Shown in pieces: positions 53,270 to 61,901 of a DNA stretch of 64,000 bases. Every line of letters begins with the position of its first letter. Within the stretch, counting starts at the first letter, position 1. Origin of the DNA: Pseudoflavitalea sp. G-6-1-2 (GTDB taxonomy: Bacteria > Bacteroidota > Bacteroidia > Chitinophagales > Chitinophagaceae). A program made the position numbers and the translations under genes. Where the stretch lies: the NCBI RefSeq assembly GCF_012927185.1, contig NZ_JABBGB010000001.1, positions 248,001 to 312,000 on the forward strand, in the 5' to 3' direction. The notes beneath the pieces were generated by a model. The model had not been told where the DNA came from, did not search any database, and saw only the letters and a program-made list of their open reading frames with translations.

Positions 53270-54700
53270 TTATTTGAAAGAAGTCCAACCCTGATACCAG
53301 GTAGACTCAGCACCTGTAGGAGCAACTGCACCTCTGTAGGTTACTACATCGAAACCTGTTGCAATTTTAGCATCAGTGAAATCAGCAGCACCGGCAGCGA
53401 TCAATGGAGATCCTGTCTGAGGAGTGAAGTTGGGAGCGAGATAGTTGAAAGGTGCACCCAGCTGCAGCTCTTCGTTGGTAGCGAGGATAGCGTTGCCCTT
53501 GGCAGCTTCGTTGAACCAGGTGGTCATTGCAGCGAGTCCCCAGTCAACACCTGTTGCATTCTTGGCATAAGCCAGCGGAAGTGCGCAACCGGAAATAGTT
53601 ACGTTTTTGATCACCAGTTTATTGGCAGTGATGTTTGCACTGGTAGGGTTACCCTTTGAGTCGTCGATCAACAGACCTGTAGGCCATCCGGCGATTACAG
53701 AGTTGAAGATAGAGATAGAAGAGTTACGGCGGATCTGTGCACCAGCCAGGAAGAGGCTGTTACCAACGTTGTTGGTTTTAGCACGGGGTCCGAGAACGGT
53801 CATGTTGCTGTAAGTAGCTCCGGTTTGCGGAGTGAGCAGTGTACCGTTAGCGTCGTTATCGCTTTCGAAACCTTCTACTTTAGAAACGTCGGCGCGGGTA
53901 GAGTCTCTCAGTACGATACCGAACTGAACTTTTCCGCTGTATCCGTTATCTGTATCGAAATCATCATCGAGTGTTTTGTAAGCAACGATGTGTTTCAGGT
54001 TTACATTTCCACCGAAGCACTCGATAGCGTCGTCGAGCGCATAAGAGATCTGTACGTATTCGATGGTAGTTCCTTTACCTACTGCACCGAGGGTAAGGCT
54101 GTTCAGCTCCTTATCGGGAAGGAAGGCGAAACCAGCGTACTCGATACGTACATATTTAATGATACCGGAGTTGTCGTTATCGTTAGGAGTGTCTTCACCA
54201 CCGTAGAGGCCATACCCCTGAGCGTTGTTCACGTTACCTTCAATTTCACCGATACCTTGTTTACCGTTGAAAGATGAGTTGGTAGAAGCTTTACCCAACA
54301 CTACGATACCACCCCAGTCACCAGCTCTTCTGTTTGCTTCTACTGCCTGAGAAGTAAATACAATAGGCTTGTCTGCAGTTCCTTCAGCATTGATCTTGGC
54401 GCCTCTGGTAATAACGAGTGTTCCTTTAGTTGCCAGTTCGCCATAAACAGTGATACCTGGCTTAACAGTGAAGGTAGCTCCGTTGGTTACATACACCACG
54501 TTGCGGAGGATGTATTTCTTGGAAGGATCGTCCAGTGTTTTGTCTGCAGTGATGGTACCTTCAATGATCACTTCATTGCCATTGTTGTTACCGCCACCAT
54601 TGTTGTTGTTTCCGTTGCCATCTCCGTCCACTTCAATCTTGCGGCAGCTGGTTGCTACCATCGCAGTAAGAACGGCCAGCATTAATAAAGACTTTTTCAT
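53270..54700 (-). CDS. Beta-helix lipoprotein paired with a TonB-dependent receptor
   Basis: A 476-residue lipoprotein: signal peptide with Cys19 ('TAMVATSC'), a Gly/Asn-rich linker (about 26-43), then a right-handed parallel beta-helix made of short repeating strands ('TLVITRGAKINAEGTADKPIVFTS', 'IEYVQISYALDDAIECFGG', 'LVIKNVTISG'). It ends in a short strand without a T9SS domain. Its start lies 48 bp after the TonB receptor stop, so the two form a pair as SusD-like proteins do with SusC. It is probably a surface lipoprotein that captures substrate. Location in a phosphate locus suggests phosphate or an organophosphate ligand; this is inference. Confidence 0.85.
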   Translation of the reverse strand: MKKSLLMLAVLTAMVATSCRKIEVDGDGNGNNNNGGGNNNGNEVIIEGTITADKTLDDPSKKYILRNVVYVTNGATFTVKPGITVYGELATKGTLVITRGAKINAEGTADKPIVFTSQAVEANRRAGDWGGIVVLGKASTNSSFNGKQGIGEIEGNVNNAQGYGLYGGEDTPNDNDNSGIIKYVRIEYAGFAFLPDKELNSLTLGAVGKGTTIEYVQISYALDDAIECFGGNVNLKHIVAYKTLDDDFDTDNGYSGKVQFGIVLRDSTRADVSKVEGFESDNDANGTLLTPQTGATYSNMTVLGPRAKTNNVGNSLFLAGAQIRRNSSISIFNSVIAGWPTGLLIDDSKGNPTSANITANKLVIKNVTISGCALPLAYAKNATGVDWGLAAMTTWFNEAAKGNAILATNEELQLGAPFNYLAPNFTPQTGSPLIAAGAADFTDAKIATGFDVVTYRGAVAPTGAESTWYQGWTSFK

Positions 54701-54748
54701 TATCGCGTCATTTAGAATTTTAGTATGTATTAAACCGGTTGAGAGAGT

Positions 54749-57574
54749 TTAGAAATTGTATCCGAAGGTTACGCTCACGTTTGTTCCGTAGTTACGTTTG
54801 ATCGCCAGCGCATCCAGTTTTGAATTGGCTTTGTATCCATCTGTTTTTCCATCGAGGTTGTGATAGTAGATGGCACGCTGGTTAATGATATCGGTAACGT
54901 TGAGTCTAACTTCACCTTTCTTGTGCAGCACTTTCTTGGCAATCTGCAGATCGAGCAGTGGTCTTGGAGCTTCCCAGATTTCTGGTGTTTGCTCGTTACC
55001 CACATAAAGAATACGGCGGCCGATCTGGTTGAAGAGAAGTGTTGTGCTGAAGCCGGATTTTTCGATATCGTACTGAAGAGAAAAGTTCAGTACATATGGA
55101 GACTGGCCTTGCAGCGGACGGTCCAGCTGAGAACCTGCTTCGCCAATCACACGGCTGTGGATGTAGGCCAGGTTACTCTGAATGGTGAAGTTTTCAAAAC
55201 CGCGGATGAAATCGAGTTTCTTTCTGAACTCCAGCTCAGCTCCGTAGTTGGTAGCTCTCTGTGCATTGATGAAGTTGAAAGAGCTGCTGCTTCCCGCACC
55301 TGTCTGATTGTACATCTGTTCGATCGGATCTTCGAATCTCTTATAGAAAGCGCCCAGTGTGAATACTTCTCCGGAACGTGGATAGATTTCGTAACGCAGA
55401 TCGAGGTTGGTTACCTTGGTACGTTTCAGAGCAGGGTTACCTACAACGCTTGCACCCAGTTCAAAATCATAGAATGCAAAGTTGCTCAACTCACGAAACT
55501 CTGGTCTCACCACTGTCTGAGAAGCAGAAACACGGAGGTTGGTTTTGCTGTTCAGTTTCGCAGTTGCGTTGAACGCAGGCAGGAAGTCTGTAACTCTTGA
55601 GTGTACGTGACGTCTGTCGCTCTTTTTGAGACTTCCTACTACCTGATCGAAATCTTCTACTCTCGCACCCCATACGATACGCAGCCAGTCGTTGAACTGA
55701 TTGTCGAACTGCAGATATCCGGCATTGAGAATAGAGTTGGCGATATAACGGAAGTTAGATTCGCTGTACTCGTCGAAATAGAAACCTTTTCCTCCGAAAT
55801 TCTCAGAGTTGAAAATTTTGTCGGCAGGCAGGTATTTCAGGTCTTCATTTGAGTTGGCGGGAAGTGTGATGGAGAATGGTCTGGCATTATACAGACGATC
55901 TTTCACCTGGAAGAGATAACCACCTTTGATGGTCTGATTATTCCCGAACATTTTGAAAGCTGTGCTCCAGTCGCCACCGGCACTGTATAAATAGTCGCTC
56001 AGGTTAGAGTAGAAGATACTTCCTGATTTCTGTGATTTAGGCTCAGAGATTACAGCTTTATATCTTCCGTCGAGCTTTTCGTCGTTGTACTGAAGTCTGC
56101 GTTGTTTGGGAATATACTGATCAAGAATAGTGAAGCTTCCGTACCATTTCAGCCTTGAAGAAATCGAGCTGAAGATATGGTCGCCGGCCAGCTGTGTATT
56201 GAACAGGCTGTTCGATTTGAAGCTGAGCTCTGTTGCTCTGATTGGAGTACCATGGGGATTGAGTGGATTCACTTCATAATCATATCCCGTTCTGTTGGTA
56301 GTGTAATCAGTAGCATTGATGTTGAAGATATTCTTAACAGAGATCTTGTGATTGCTGTTGAGCTGCACTGCGAAATTCGCCATTGCACCCCACAGTACTT
56401 CTCTGCTGTATTTAACGTTGTTATACTGGTAGCTGCTGTCTACTTTCTTCAGTGAACTGTTCTCGTTCTCTTTGAAGATAGCATAGAGGTTGTTGTCGTA
56501 TGCCAGACGTTTGGCGTTGTTGGCATAAGTAAGAGCGAAAATACCACCCACTTTTTTGTTGAAGAGTGTAGTATTGAAACCACCACTTGCCTGAAGCGAC
56601 ATATTCAAAGGAGCAGAACCTTTGGTGTTGAACCAGTCACCACCAAACTTCTTTCCCCATTCCATCTGCTGTTCGGGATTGAGAACAGGATATTTGAAAG
56701 CATTCTTTCCGGGGATACCGGCAGGCAGCGCTCTTGCACCATCGTCGATTCCGAGGAAATCGAGACCACCACCTTTATAAGTGTAGAAGTCTTTTCCGAT
56801 AGTTTGAGAGTTGAAGCCGGTACCTACCTGAATGTTGAAGAAATTCTGTGCAGGGATATCGCGGGTGTTGATCTGAATGAGACCACCAGCCCACTCACCG
56901 CTCATCTCAGGAACGAAGGCTTTATTGATAACGATGTTATCAATCATAGAAGAAGGGAAGATATCGAAAGAGAAAGTCTTTCTGTCTGGCTCGGTACTGG
57001 AGAGCTGAACACCGTTCAGCATCGCCATATTGTAACGGTCGCTCAGACCACGAACCACCAGGTACTTGCCTTCGATGATGCTGGTACCGGGAATACGTTT
57101 CAGCACCTCACCGGTATTCTTATCTGGTGAACGGCGGATAGATTCCGCAGAGATCACCGAAGCAACCGTATTGGTGTTCTTCTGAAACTGGATGATGGAT
57201 GCTGTGGTTTCACGACGCGCAGAATTGCGGTTAGCCGTTACAGTTACAGCACCGAGATCTTTACCGGCTTTCTCCAATGTAAAACTCAGCTCGGCCACCT
57301 GACCTGCTGTTACTTCTACATCATCGATAGTTTTTGGGGCGTAACCAATTGCAGAAAGCGTCAATTGGTATTTCTTTCCTGCAGAAAGAGAGAGAGTGAA
57401 AAGGCCATCCACATCTGTAGTGGTACCTCCCTGTGCTCCGGTGATCTTTACCGATACTCCGGCCAGGGGCTCATTCTTGTTGTTCAGTACTTTGCCGGTA
57501 ACTTTTCCGGTTTGGGCATAGGTAACAAAAGCGAGGCTAATCAAAGCAATTAAAAGAAGGAACTTTTTGCTCAC
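54749..57574 (-). CDS. TonB-dependent outer-membrane receptor
   Basis: A 941-residue receptor. Signal peptide (1-21, ending 'FVTYAQ'), a carboxypeptidase-regulatory-like domain (about 24-105, 'GKVTGKVLNNKNEPLAGVSVKI'), a plug (about 130-235, 'SPDKNTGEVLKRIPGTSI', 'LVVRGLSDRYN') and a 22-strand barrel ending in Phe. The start is a GTG at 57574; the frame reaches a TTG at 57596-57598, but that TTG is part of the -7 box. It lies upstream of the beta-helix lipoprotein gene. PHO-box-like repeats precede its promoter, so phosphate limitation probably induces it. The substrate is inferred from context. Confidence 0.92.
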   Translation of the reverse strand: MSKKFLLLIALISLAFVTYAQTGKVTGKVLNNKNEPLAGVSVKITGAQGGTTTDVDGLFTLSLSAGKKYQLTLSAIGYAPKTIDDVEVTAGQVAELSFTLEKAGKDLGAVTVTANRNSARRETTASIIQFQKNTNTVASVISAESIRRSPDKNTGEVLKRIPGTSIIEGKYLVVRGLSDRYNMAMLNGVQLSSTEPDRKTFSFDIFPSSMIDNIVINKAFVPEMSGEWAGGLIQINTRDIPAQNFFNIQVGTGFNSQTIGKDFYTYKGGGLDFLGIDDGARALPAGIPGKNAFKYPVLNPEQQMEWGKKFGGDWFNTKGSAPLNMSLQASGGFNTTLFNKKVGGIFALTYANNAKRLAYDNNLYAIFKENENSSLKKVDSSYQYNNVKYSREVLWGAMANFAVQLNSNHKISVKNIFNINATDYTTNRTGYDYEVNPLNPHGTPIRATELSFKSNSLFNTQLAGDHIFSSISSRLKWYGSFTILDQYIPKQRRLQYNDEKLDGRYKAVISEPKSQKSGSIFYSNLSDYLYSAGGDWSTAFKMFGNNQTIKGGYLFQVKDRLYNARPFSITLPANSNEDLKYLPADKIFNSENFGGKGFYFDEYSESNFRYIANSILNAGYLQFDNQFNDWLRIVWGARVEDFDQVVGSLKKSDRRHVHSRVTDFLPAFNATAKLNSKTNLRVSASQTVVRPEFRELSNFAFYDFELGASVVGNPALKRTKVTNLDLRYEIYPRSGEVFTLGAFYKRFEDPIEQMYNQTGAGSSSSFNFINAQRATNYGAELEFRKKLDFIRGFENFTIQSNLAYIHSRVIGEAGSQLDRPLQGQSPYVLNFSLQYDIEKSGFSTTLLFNQIGRRILYVGNEQTPEIWEAPRPLLDLQIAKKVLHKKGEVRLNVTDIINQRAIYYHNLDGKTDGYKANSKLDALAIKRNYGTNVSVTFGYNF

Positions 57575-57595
57575 AACAGTCTTTTTAATGTGCGG

Positions 57596-57603
57596 CAAAA
57601 GTA
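57596..57603 (-). promoter_or_regulatory. -7 promoter box of the TonB receptor
   Basis: A perfect TAnnTTTG (tacttttg, minus strand), 21 bases before the GTG start and 19 bases from the first PHO-like repeat. Confidence 0.7.
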
Positions 57604-57622
57604 TCTGCGACCTATTATCCGT

Positions 57623-57655
57623 ATGTTACCAACACATTACCGAATTGTTAACTGC
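57623..57655. promoter_or_regulatory. PHO-box-like direct repeats, proximal array
   Basis: Three 11-base units in a row: atGTTACcaac, acATTACcgaa, ttGTTAActgc. Shared bases are GTTAC-like at positions 3-7 of each unit. The 11-bp period of short direct repeats is the hallmark of PhoB-type response-regulator sites. The array replaces the -33 region of the TonB receptor promoter. Confidence 0.6.
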
Positions 57656-57672
57656 ATAACTAAATGGCCTGT

Positions 57673-57716
57673 ATGTTACGGGAATGTTACGCCAGTGTTT
57701 CGGCAACGTTACCAGA
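57673..57716. promoter_or_regulatory. PHO-box-like direct repeats, distal array
   Basis: Four 11-base units in a row: atGTTACggga, atGTTACgcca, gtGTTTCggca, acGTTACcaga. It lies 17 bp past the porin stop and 70 bp upstream of the TonB receptor -7 box. The phase differs from the proximal array by 6 bp (28 bp between matching bases). Confidence 0.6.
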
Positions 57717-57732
57717 TAATAAAAAATCTTTA

Positions 57733-59043
57733 TCAGAAGCGGAATTGGAGGCGACAGGTGAATACATCGTCCGGGAGATCTTCGGTGTACCCTTTTAGTG
57801 ATGTGCTTTCGTTGGTAACACGATCGTACCACAAAAACAGTTTCAGATTCTGATTAATGTATCGCACATATCCGAAACCGAGCGTACTGTATTTGATGTC
57901 GGCGGGTGTGAATTGCGTTCCTTCTTTACCAATATTTTTTCCGCTCACCGAAGTGTTGGGATCATACCAATCGTATTTTACTACCAGCTGATTGGAGGTA
58001 TTTACTATATGTTGAAGAAAGCAGATGAATGCTCCGCTGAACTTGCGGATATAGAATGGTTCATTCGGAAGTGTACCCGGTGTTTCAGTGCTGTTCTTTG
58101 TGCCGGTTTGTTTTCCGAACCAGTATTCGCCGCGGAGTTCGGTATTTCCCCATCCTGTTTTGTATTTCCATTGCATGTCGGCGCCGCCATATTCACGCGG
58201 TGTGCGGCTGTCGACGTTATCTTCTGAAGAATCCACGAGGAATTGTTTCCCCGCCGCGCCGTCTCCCATCTTATATATGTATTTGGTGGGATTGGCCAAT
58301 CCACCCCGCAACATGCTCACTCCTCCGGAGAGGGTAAGTTTTTTGGTAAGCGGATAAGGCTTCAGTCCGATATGTGCAATGATATCTTTATAACTGTCAT
58401 ATTCTGCAGGTCCGGTCAGCCCTTGTCCGTTAAAGGCGCCGATATCTATTTTAAGGTATCGCAGCGGATGATTCTTTTCGCGTGGCTCAAACGAAACCAT
58501 GGCGCCGAGATCGCGTTCCGTTCTCATGAGTATTTGGCTCATTCTTCCACGTTCGGGCGCTTCGCGGTCCGATGATGATAAGTTGATCTCATATCCGAAT
58601 GGTCTGGCGAACATCCCACCGGTGACCATGAACATTTGCCATTTGTTCTCGAATACGCGTCCCCAGAGATCACGGATATTAACGCCGCGTTCCGTTCCGT
58701 CGAACTGAATGGCGAACTGAACGGTGGGCTGATCCATTTCATTGAAGTGCATATAATCGAAACGAACGCGGCCGCGGCGGAGCATGAACCGGTTATTCGA
58801 TTTAGGGGAAAAATCCCCCCCGCTATACCCTTTTGCGCCTTTTTCACTGGCAAACTGGTATTGCGGCTGCATGTAACCGCCAATGCGGATATGGTCGAAA
58901 CGTTTGAACATGGAAAGCATGCCGCGCCCCATATCCTTTGTAGTGTCAATCATATCCATAAGAAATTGAGCCTCAGACTTTTGAGCCAGAAACAGGATCA
59001 CTATAAAAACAGCTGTTTTGGGGGTGCATAACAATTTCTTCAT
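57733..59043 (-). CDS. Porin O/P family phosphate-selective-type porin
   Basis: A 436-residue outer-membrane barrel with signal peptide ('AVFIVILFLAQKSEAQ', cleavage near residue 25) and a C-terminal Phe. 'IGGYMQPQYQF', 'RFMLRRGRVRFDYMHF', 'QFDGTERGVNIRDLWG' and 'ARPFGYEIN' fit the OprO/OprP family. In Pseudomonas these channels take up phosphate or polyphosphate. The promoter has a -7 box at 59063-59070 and PHO-like repeats at 59090-59122. It is divergent from the DUF47/PiT pair, the cytosolic and inner-membrane parts of phosphate uptake. Confidence 0.88.
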   Translation of the reverse strand: MKKLLCTPKTAVFIVILFLAQKSEAQFLMDMIDTTKDMGRGMLSMFKRFDHIRIGGYMQPQYQFASEKGAKGYSGGDFSPKSNNRFMLRRGRVRFDYMHFNEMDQPTVQFAIQFDGTERGVNIRDLWGRVFENKWQMFMVTGGMFARPFGYEINLSSSDREAPERGRMSQILMRTERDLGAMVSFEPREKNHPLRYLKIDIGAFNGQGLTGPAEYDSYKDIIAHIGLKPYPLTKKLTLSGGVSMLRGGLANPTKYIYKMGDGAAGKQFLVDSSEDNVDSRTPREYGGADMQWKYKTGWGNTELRGEYWFGKQTGTKNSTETPGTLPNEPFYIRKFSGAFICFLQHIVNTSNQLVVKYDWYDPNTSVSGKNIGKEGTQFTPADIKYSTLGFGYVRYINQNLKLFLWYDRVTNESTSLKGYTEDLPDDVFTCRLQFRF

Positions 59044-59062
59044 AAAACGATAACATTGGTCG

Positions 59063-59070
59063 CAAAGGTA
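59063..59070 (-). promoter_or_regulatory. -7 promoter box of the porin
   Basis: A perfect TAnnTTTG (tacctttg, minus strand), 19 bases before the porin ATG and 19 bases from the adjacent PHO-like repeats. Confidence 0.65.
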
Positions 59071-59089
59071 AGTACCCTGAATAAGCGCT

Positions 59090-59122
59090 TTGTTAAGAAA
59101 TTATTACCAATTAATGGCTACT
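59090..59122. promoter_or_regulatory. PHO-box-like direct repeats upstream of the porin
   Basis: Units ttGTTAAgaaa and ttATTACcaat with 11-bp period, and a weak third (taatggctact). The spacing from the -7 box is the same as at the TonB receptor. It also lies between the porin and the divergent DUF47 promoter and could serve both. Confidence 0.5.
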
Positions 59123-59143
59123 TAATACGCGAGGTAATAGTTC

Positions 59144-59151
59144 TATTTTTG
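59144..59151 (+). promoter_or_regulatory. -7 promoter box of the DUF47-PiT operon
   Basis: A perfect TAnnTTTG (tatttttg), 18 bases before the ATG at 59170; it excludes upstream in-frame starts. Confidence 0.65.
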
Positions 59152-59169
59152 CCGCAAATAATAGACTCA

Positions 59170-59817
59170 ATGGGCCTGAATTCCATCATGAAGATCTTTA
59201 TGCCAAAGGATAAGATTTTCTATTCTTTGTTTGAGCAGGTAGCACATACCGTAGCCAAAATGGGTAAGCTGATGAAGGAAGTGGTTACCGAACCCGACTT
59301 CGACAAGCGCGCCGCCATCATTGCACAGATAGAAGATCTGGAACACGTGAACGACGATTTCACTCACAAGATCTTTACCGAACTCGGCCGTAACTTCATC
59401 ACTCCATTCGACCGTGAGGATATCCACTATCTCGCTACTGCACTGGATGATATCGCCGATTATATCTTCTCTTCTGCGAAGAAGATCAATTTCTACAAAG
59501 TGAACCCCAACGATCAGGGCATCCAGAAAATGGCTGATCTTATCGAGCAGGGATCCGAGCAGATCAAGAATGCTGTGATAGAGCTGCGCAACATGAAAAA
59601 TATGCGCCGCATCACCGATGCACTGGTAAAGGTGAACAGCATCGAAAACCAGGCTGATGATATTTTTGATATGAGTATCGACCGTTTGTTTGAAACAGAA
59701 CCTGATGCAAAGGAAGTGATCAAGAAGAGAGAGATCTATCAGGTACTGGAGATTGTAACTGATAAATGTGAAGATGCAGCTAACGTGATCGAATCTATTA
59801 TCATTAAATACGCATAA
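59170..59817 (+). CDS. DUF47/PhoU-like phosphate transport accessory protein
   Basis: A 215-residue all-helical protein of the DUF47 (UPF0111, YkaA) family, related to PhoU. Acidic helical motifs ('EDLEHVNDDFTHKIF', 'DREDIHYLATALDDIADYIF', 'DKCEDAANVIE') fit the metal-binding bundle. DUF47 proteins are nearly always encoded with a Pit-type permease and are thought to regulate it. The PiT gene starts 11 bp downstream. A longer frame begins at 59056 but the promoter box lies inside it. Confidence 0.93.
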   Translation: MGLNSIMKIFMPKDKIFYSLFEQVAHTVAKMGKLMKEVVTEPDFDKRAAIIAQIEDLEHVNDDFTHKIFTELGRNFITPFDREDIHYLATALDDIADYIFSSAKKINFYKVNPNDQGIQKMADLIEQGSEQIKNAVIELRNMKNMRRITDALVKVNSIENQADDIFDMSIDRLFETEPDAKEVIKKREIYQVLEIVTDKCEDAANVIESIIIKYA

Positions 59818-59828
59818 CCTGAGCCAAT

Positions 59829-60845
59829 ATGACTTTTCTGGTTATAATTATCGTACTGGCTCTGGCATTTGACTACATCAATGGTTTCCATGATGCGGCC
59901 AACTCCATTGCTACCATTGTATCTACCAAGGTACTCACCCCATTTCAGGCTGTGATCTGGGCGGCGGTCTTCAACTTCGCTGCCTTTTTTATTGCCAAAT
60001 ACTGGATCGGTGAATTCAAGATCGGCAACTCGTTTGCCAAGAGTATCAATGAACAGTTCATTACACTTCCCGTAATTTTCTCGGCGCTGGTGGCCGCCAT
60101 CAGCTGGAACCTCCTTACCTGGTGGTTCGGTATCCCCTCTTCTTCTTCCCACACTTTGCTGGGAGGCTTTATGGGAGCGGCTTTGGCGCACGTTGGTCAT
60201 TTCAGGGCCGAAGGTGTGAGTGTGATCAACTATGGTGTGGTGGTTCCTATCTTTCTGTTCATCTTCGGAGCGCCGCTGATTGGTATGATCATATCGCTGA
60301 TCATTACGCTGATTATTGTCAATATCTGCCGGCGGGCAAATCCTTATAAAGCAGACAGCTGGTTCAGAAGATTGCAGCTGGTATCTTCTGCCCTTTTCTC
60401 CCTCGGTCACGGAAGCAACGACGCTCAGAAAGTACTGGGTCTGATTGCTGCTGCCATGATCGCAACAGGTCAGATCAAAAGCGTCAGTGAGGTGCCCGAC
60501 TGGGTGCCGCTAGCCTGCTTTTCGGCCATTGCCCTCGGTACCATGAGTGGTGGCTGGAAGATCGTAAAAACCATGGGAAGCCGCATCACCAAAGTAACGC
60601 CGCTCGAAGGGGTTGCTGCTGAAACAGCCGGTGCCATCACCTTGTTTTTGACAGAGCACCTCCGCATTCCGGTAAGTACCACGCATACCATTACCGGTGC
60701 CATCATTGGTGTGGGCGCTACCAAACGTCTGTCTGCAGTACGTTGGGGTGTTACCATCAACCTGCTCTGGGCATGGATTCTCACCATTCCGGTGAGCGCT
60801 GTGCTGGCTGCTGTAGTATATTATATCGTTCGACTTTTCGTATAA
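59829..60845 (+). CDS. PiT-family inorganic phosphate transporter
   Basis: A 338-residue permease with about ten membrane helices. It has both PiT signature repeats: 'FDYINGFHDAANSIATIVST' near the N-terminus and 'GHGSNDAQKVLGL' in the second half, each with the conserved Asn-Asp/Asp-Ala pairs. It moves metal-phosphate or phosphate with H+ or Na+ across the inner membrane. It is co-transcribed with DUF47, 11 bp apart, and the unit ends in a strong terminator. With the porin and TonB receptor nearby it completes a route across both membranes. Confidence 0.95.
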   Translation: MTFLVIIIVLALAFDYINGFHDAANSIATIVSTKVLTPFQAVIWAAVFNFAAFFIAKYWIGEFKIGNSFAKSINEQFITLPVIFSALVAAISWNLLTWWFGIPSSSSHTLLGGFMGAALAHVGHFRAEGVSVINYGVVVPIFLFIFGAPLIGMIISLIITLIIVNICRRANPYKADSWFRRLQLVSSALFSLGHGSNDAQKVLGLIAAAMIATGQIKSVSEVPDWVPLACFSAIALGTMSGGWKIVKTMGSRITKVTPLEGVAAETAGAITLFLTEHLRIPVSTTHTITGAIIGVGATKRLSAVRWGVTINLLWAWILTIPVSAVLAAVVYYIVRLFV

Positions 60846-60878
60846 GATTTCAGGGCGGCCGGCAGGCCGATTCTGCGA

Positions 60879-60928
60879 GTGAGGACTTTTTCACATCCAA
60901 TATAGAAGTGAAGAAGTCCTCACTTTTT
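60879..60928 (+). terminator. Intrinsic terminator of the DUF47-PiT operon
   Basis: A long hairpin: gtgaggactt pairs with aagtcctcac, with an inner ttcac/gtgaa stem, followed by five T and more T-rich sequence. It lies 33 bp past the PiT stop. Confidence 0.9.
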
Positions 60929-61013
60929 ATTTTCTCCCTCGAACTCTGGCGCTTTCTTATTATTTTGAGCACTCAATCAGTCAATTGAATATTCATATAA
61001 ACTGAATTATCAG

Positions 61014-61880
61014 ATGAAAGGAATCATACTGGCTGGTGGATCGGGAACAAGACTTCACCCTATCACCTACGCCATCAGCAAGCAGATCATGCCTATTTAC
61101 GATAAGCCCATGATCTACTATCCGCTGTCTACCCTTATGCTTGCAGGCATCAGGGAAATACTGATCATTTCCACGCCATACGATCTCCCTCAGTTCAGAA
61201 GATTACTGGGTGATGGAAAGCAATGGGGATTGCAATTCTCTTATGCAGAACAGGCAGTTCCGAACGGACTGGCACAGGCATTTGTAATTGGCGCAGATTT
61301 CATCGGAAACGATGATGTGGCGCTGGTTCTGGGCGATAATATCTTCTACGGCGCAGGCCTTGGAGAGCAACTTTCCAAAAACACCAAACCAGATGGCGGC
61401 ATCGTGTACGCTTACCATGTAAGCGATCCCGAACGCTATGGAGTGGTGGAATTCGATAAAGACAAGAAAGCCATCTCCATCGAAGAAAAGCCGCTGAATC
61501 CAAAAAGTTCCTACGCGGTACCCGGCCTCTATTTCTACGATAATGAAGTGGTTGCCATTTCCAAAGCACTGGAACCCAGCCCGCGCGGAGAATATGAAAT
61601 TACAGATGTAAATAAGGAATACCTTCGCAGAGGAAAGCTGAAAGTATCGATACTCGACAGAGGCACAGCCTGGCTCGATACCGGCACTTTCGATTCGCTG
61701 ATGCAGGCCTCCCAGTTTGTTCAGGTAATCGAACAACGCCAGGGCATCAAAATTGCGTGTCTCGAAGAGATCGCTTTCAGAAAAGGGTTCATCAGCAAAG
61801 AACAGCTCGAAGCAATGGCACAGCCCTTGCTGAAAAGCGGATACGGCCAGTATCTCATGAACGTATTAAAAGAACAATAA
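61014..61880 (+). CDS. rfbA: Glucose-1-phosphate thymidylyltransferase
   Basis: A 288-residue nucleotidyltransferase of standard RmlA length. '[11 protein letters not shown]' (6-16) binds dTTP, '[15 protein letters not shown]' follows, and '[10 protein letters not shown]' holds the metal Asp near residue 110. It makes dTDP-glucose from glucose-1-phosphate and dTTP, the first step of dTDP-rhamnose and related sugars. The usual partners rmlB/C/D are not here; galE follows 21 bp later. Confidence 0.95.
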   Translation: MKGIILAGGSGTRLHPITYAISKQIMPIYDKPMIYYPLSTLMLAGIREILIISTPYDLPQFRRLLGDGKQWGLQFSYAEQAVPNGLAQAFVIGADFIGNDDVALVLGDNIFYGAGLGEQLSKNTKPDGGIVYAYHVSDPERYGVVEFDKDKKAISIEEKPLNPKSSYAVPGLYFYDNEVVAISKALEPSPRGEYEITDVNKEYLRRGKLKVSILDRGTAWLDTGTFDSLMQASQFVQVIEQRQGIKIACLEEIAFRKGFISKEQLEAMAQPLLKSGYGQYLMNVLKEQ

Positions 61881-61901
61881 CACCATTACTATTCACTACC
61901 A

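Noticed and set aside
54598-54625. Short repeat of gtt/ccg triplets that looks like a tandem repeat
   Set aside because: It encodes the Gly/Asn linker after the lipoprotein signal and is simple low-complexity coding sequence.
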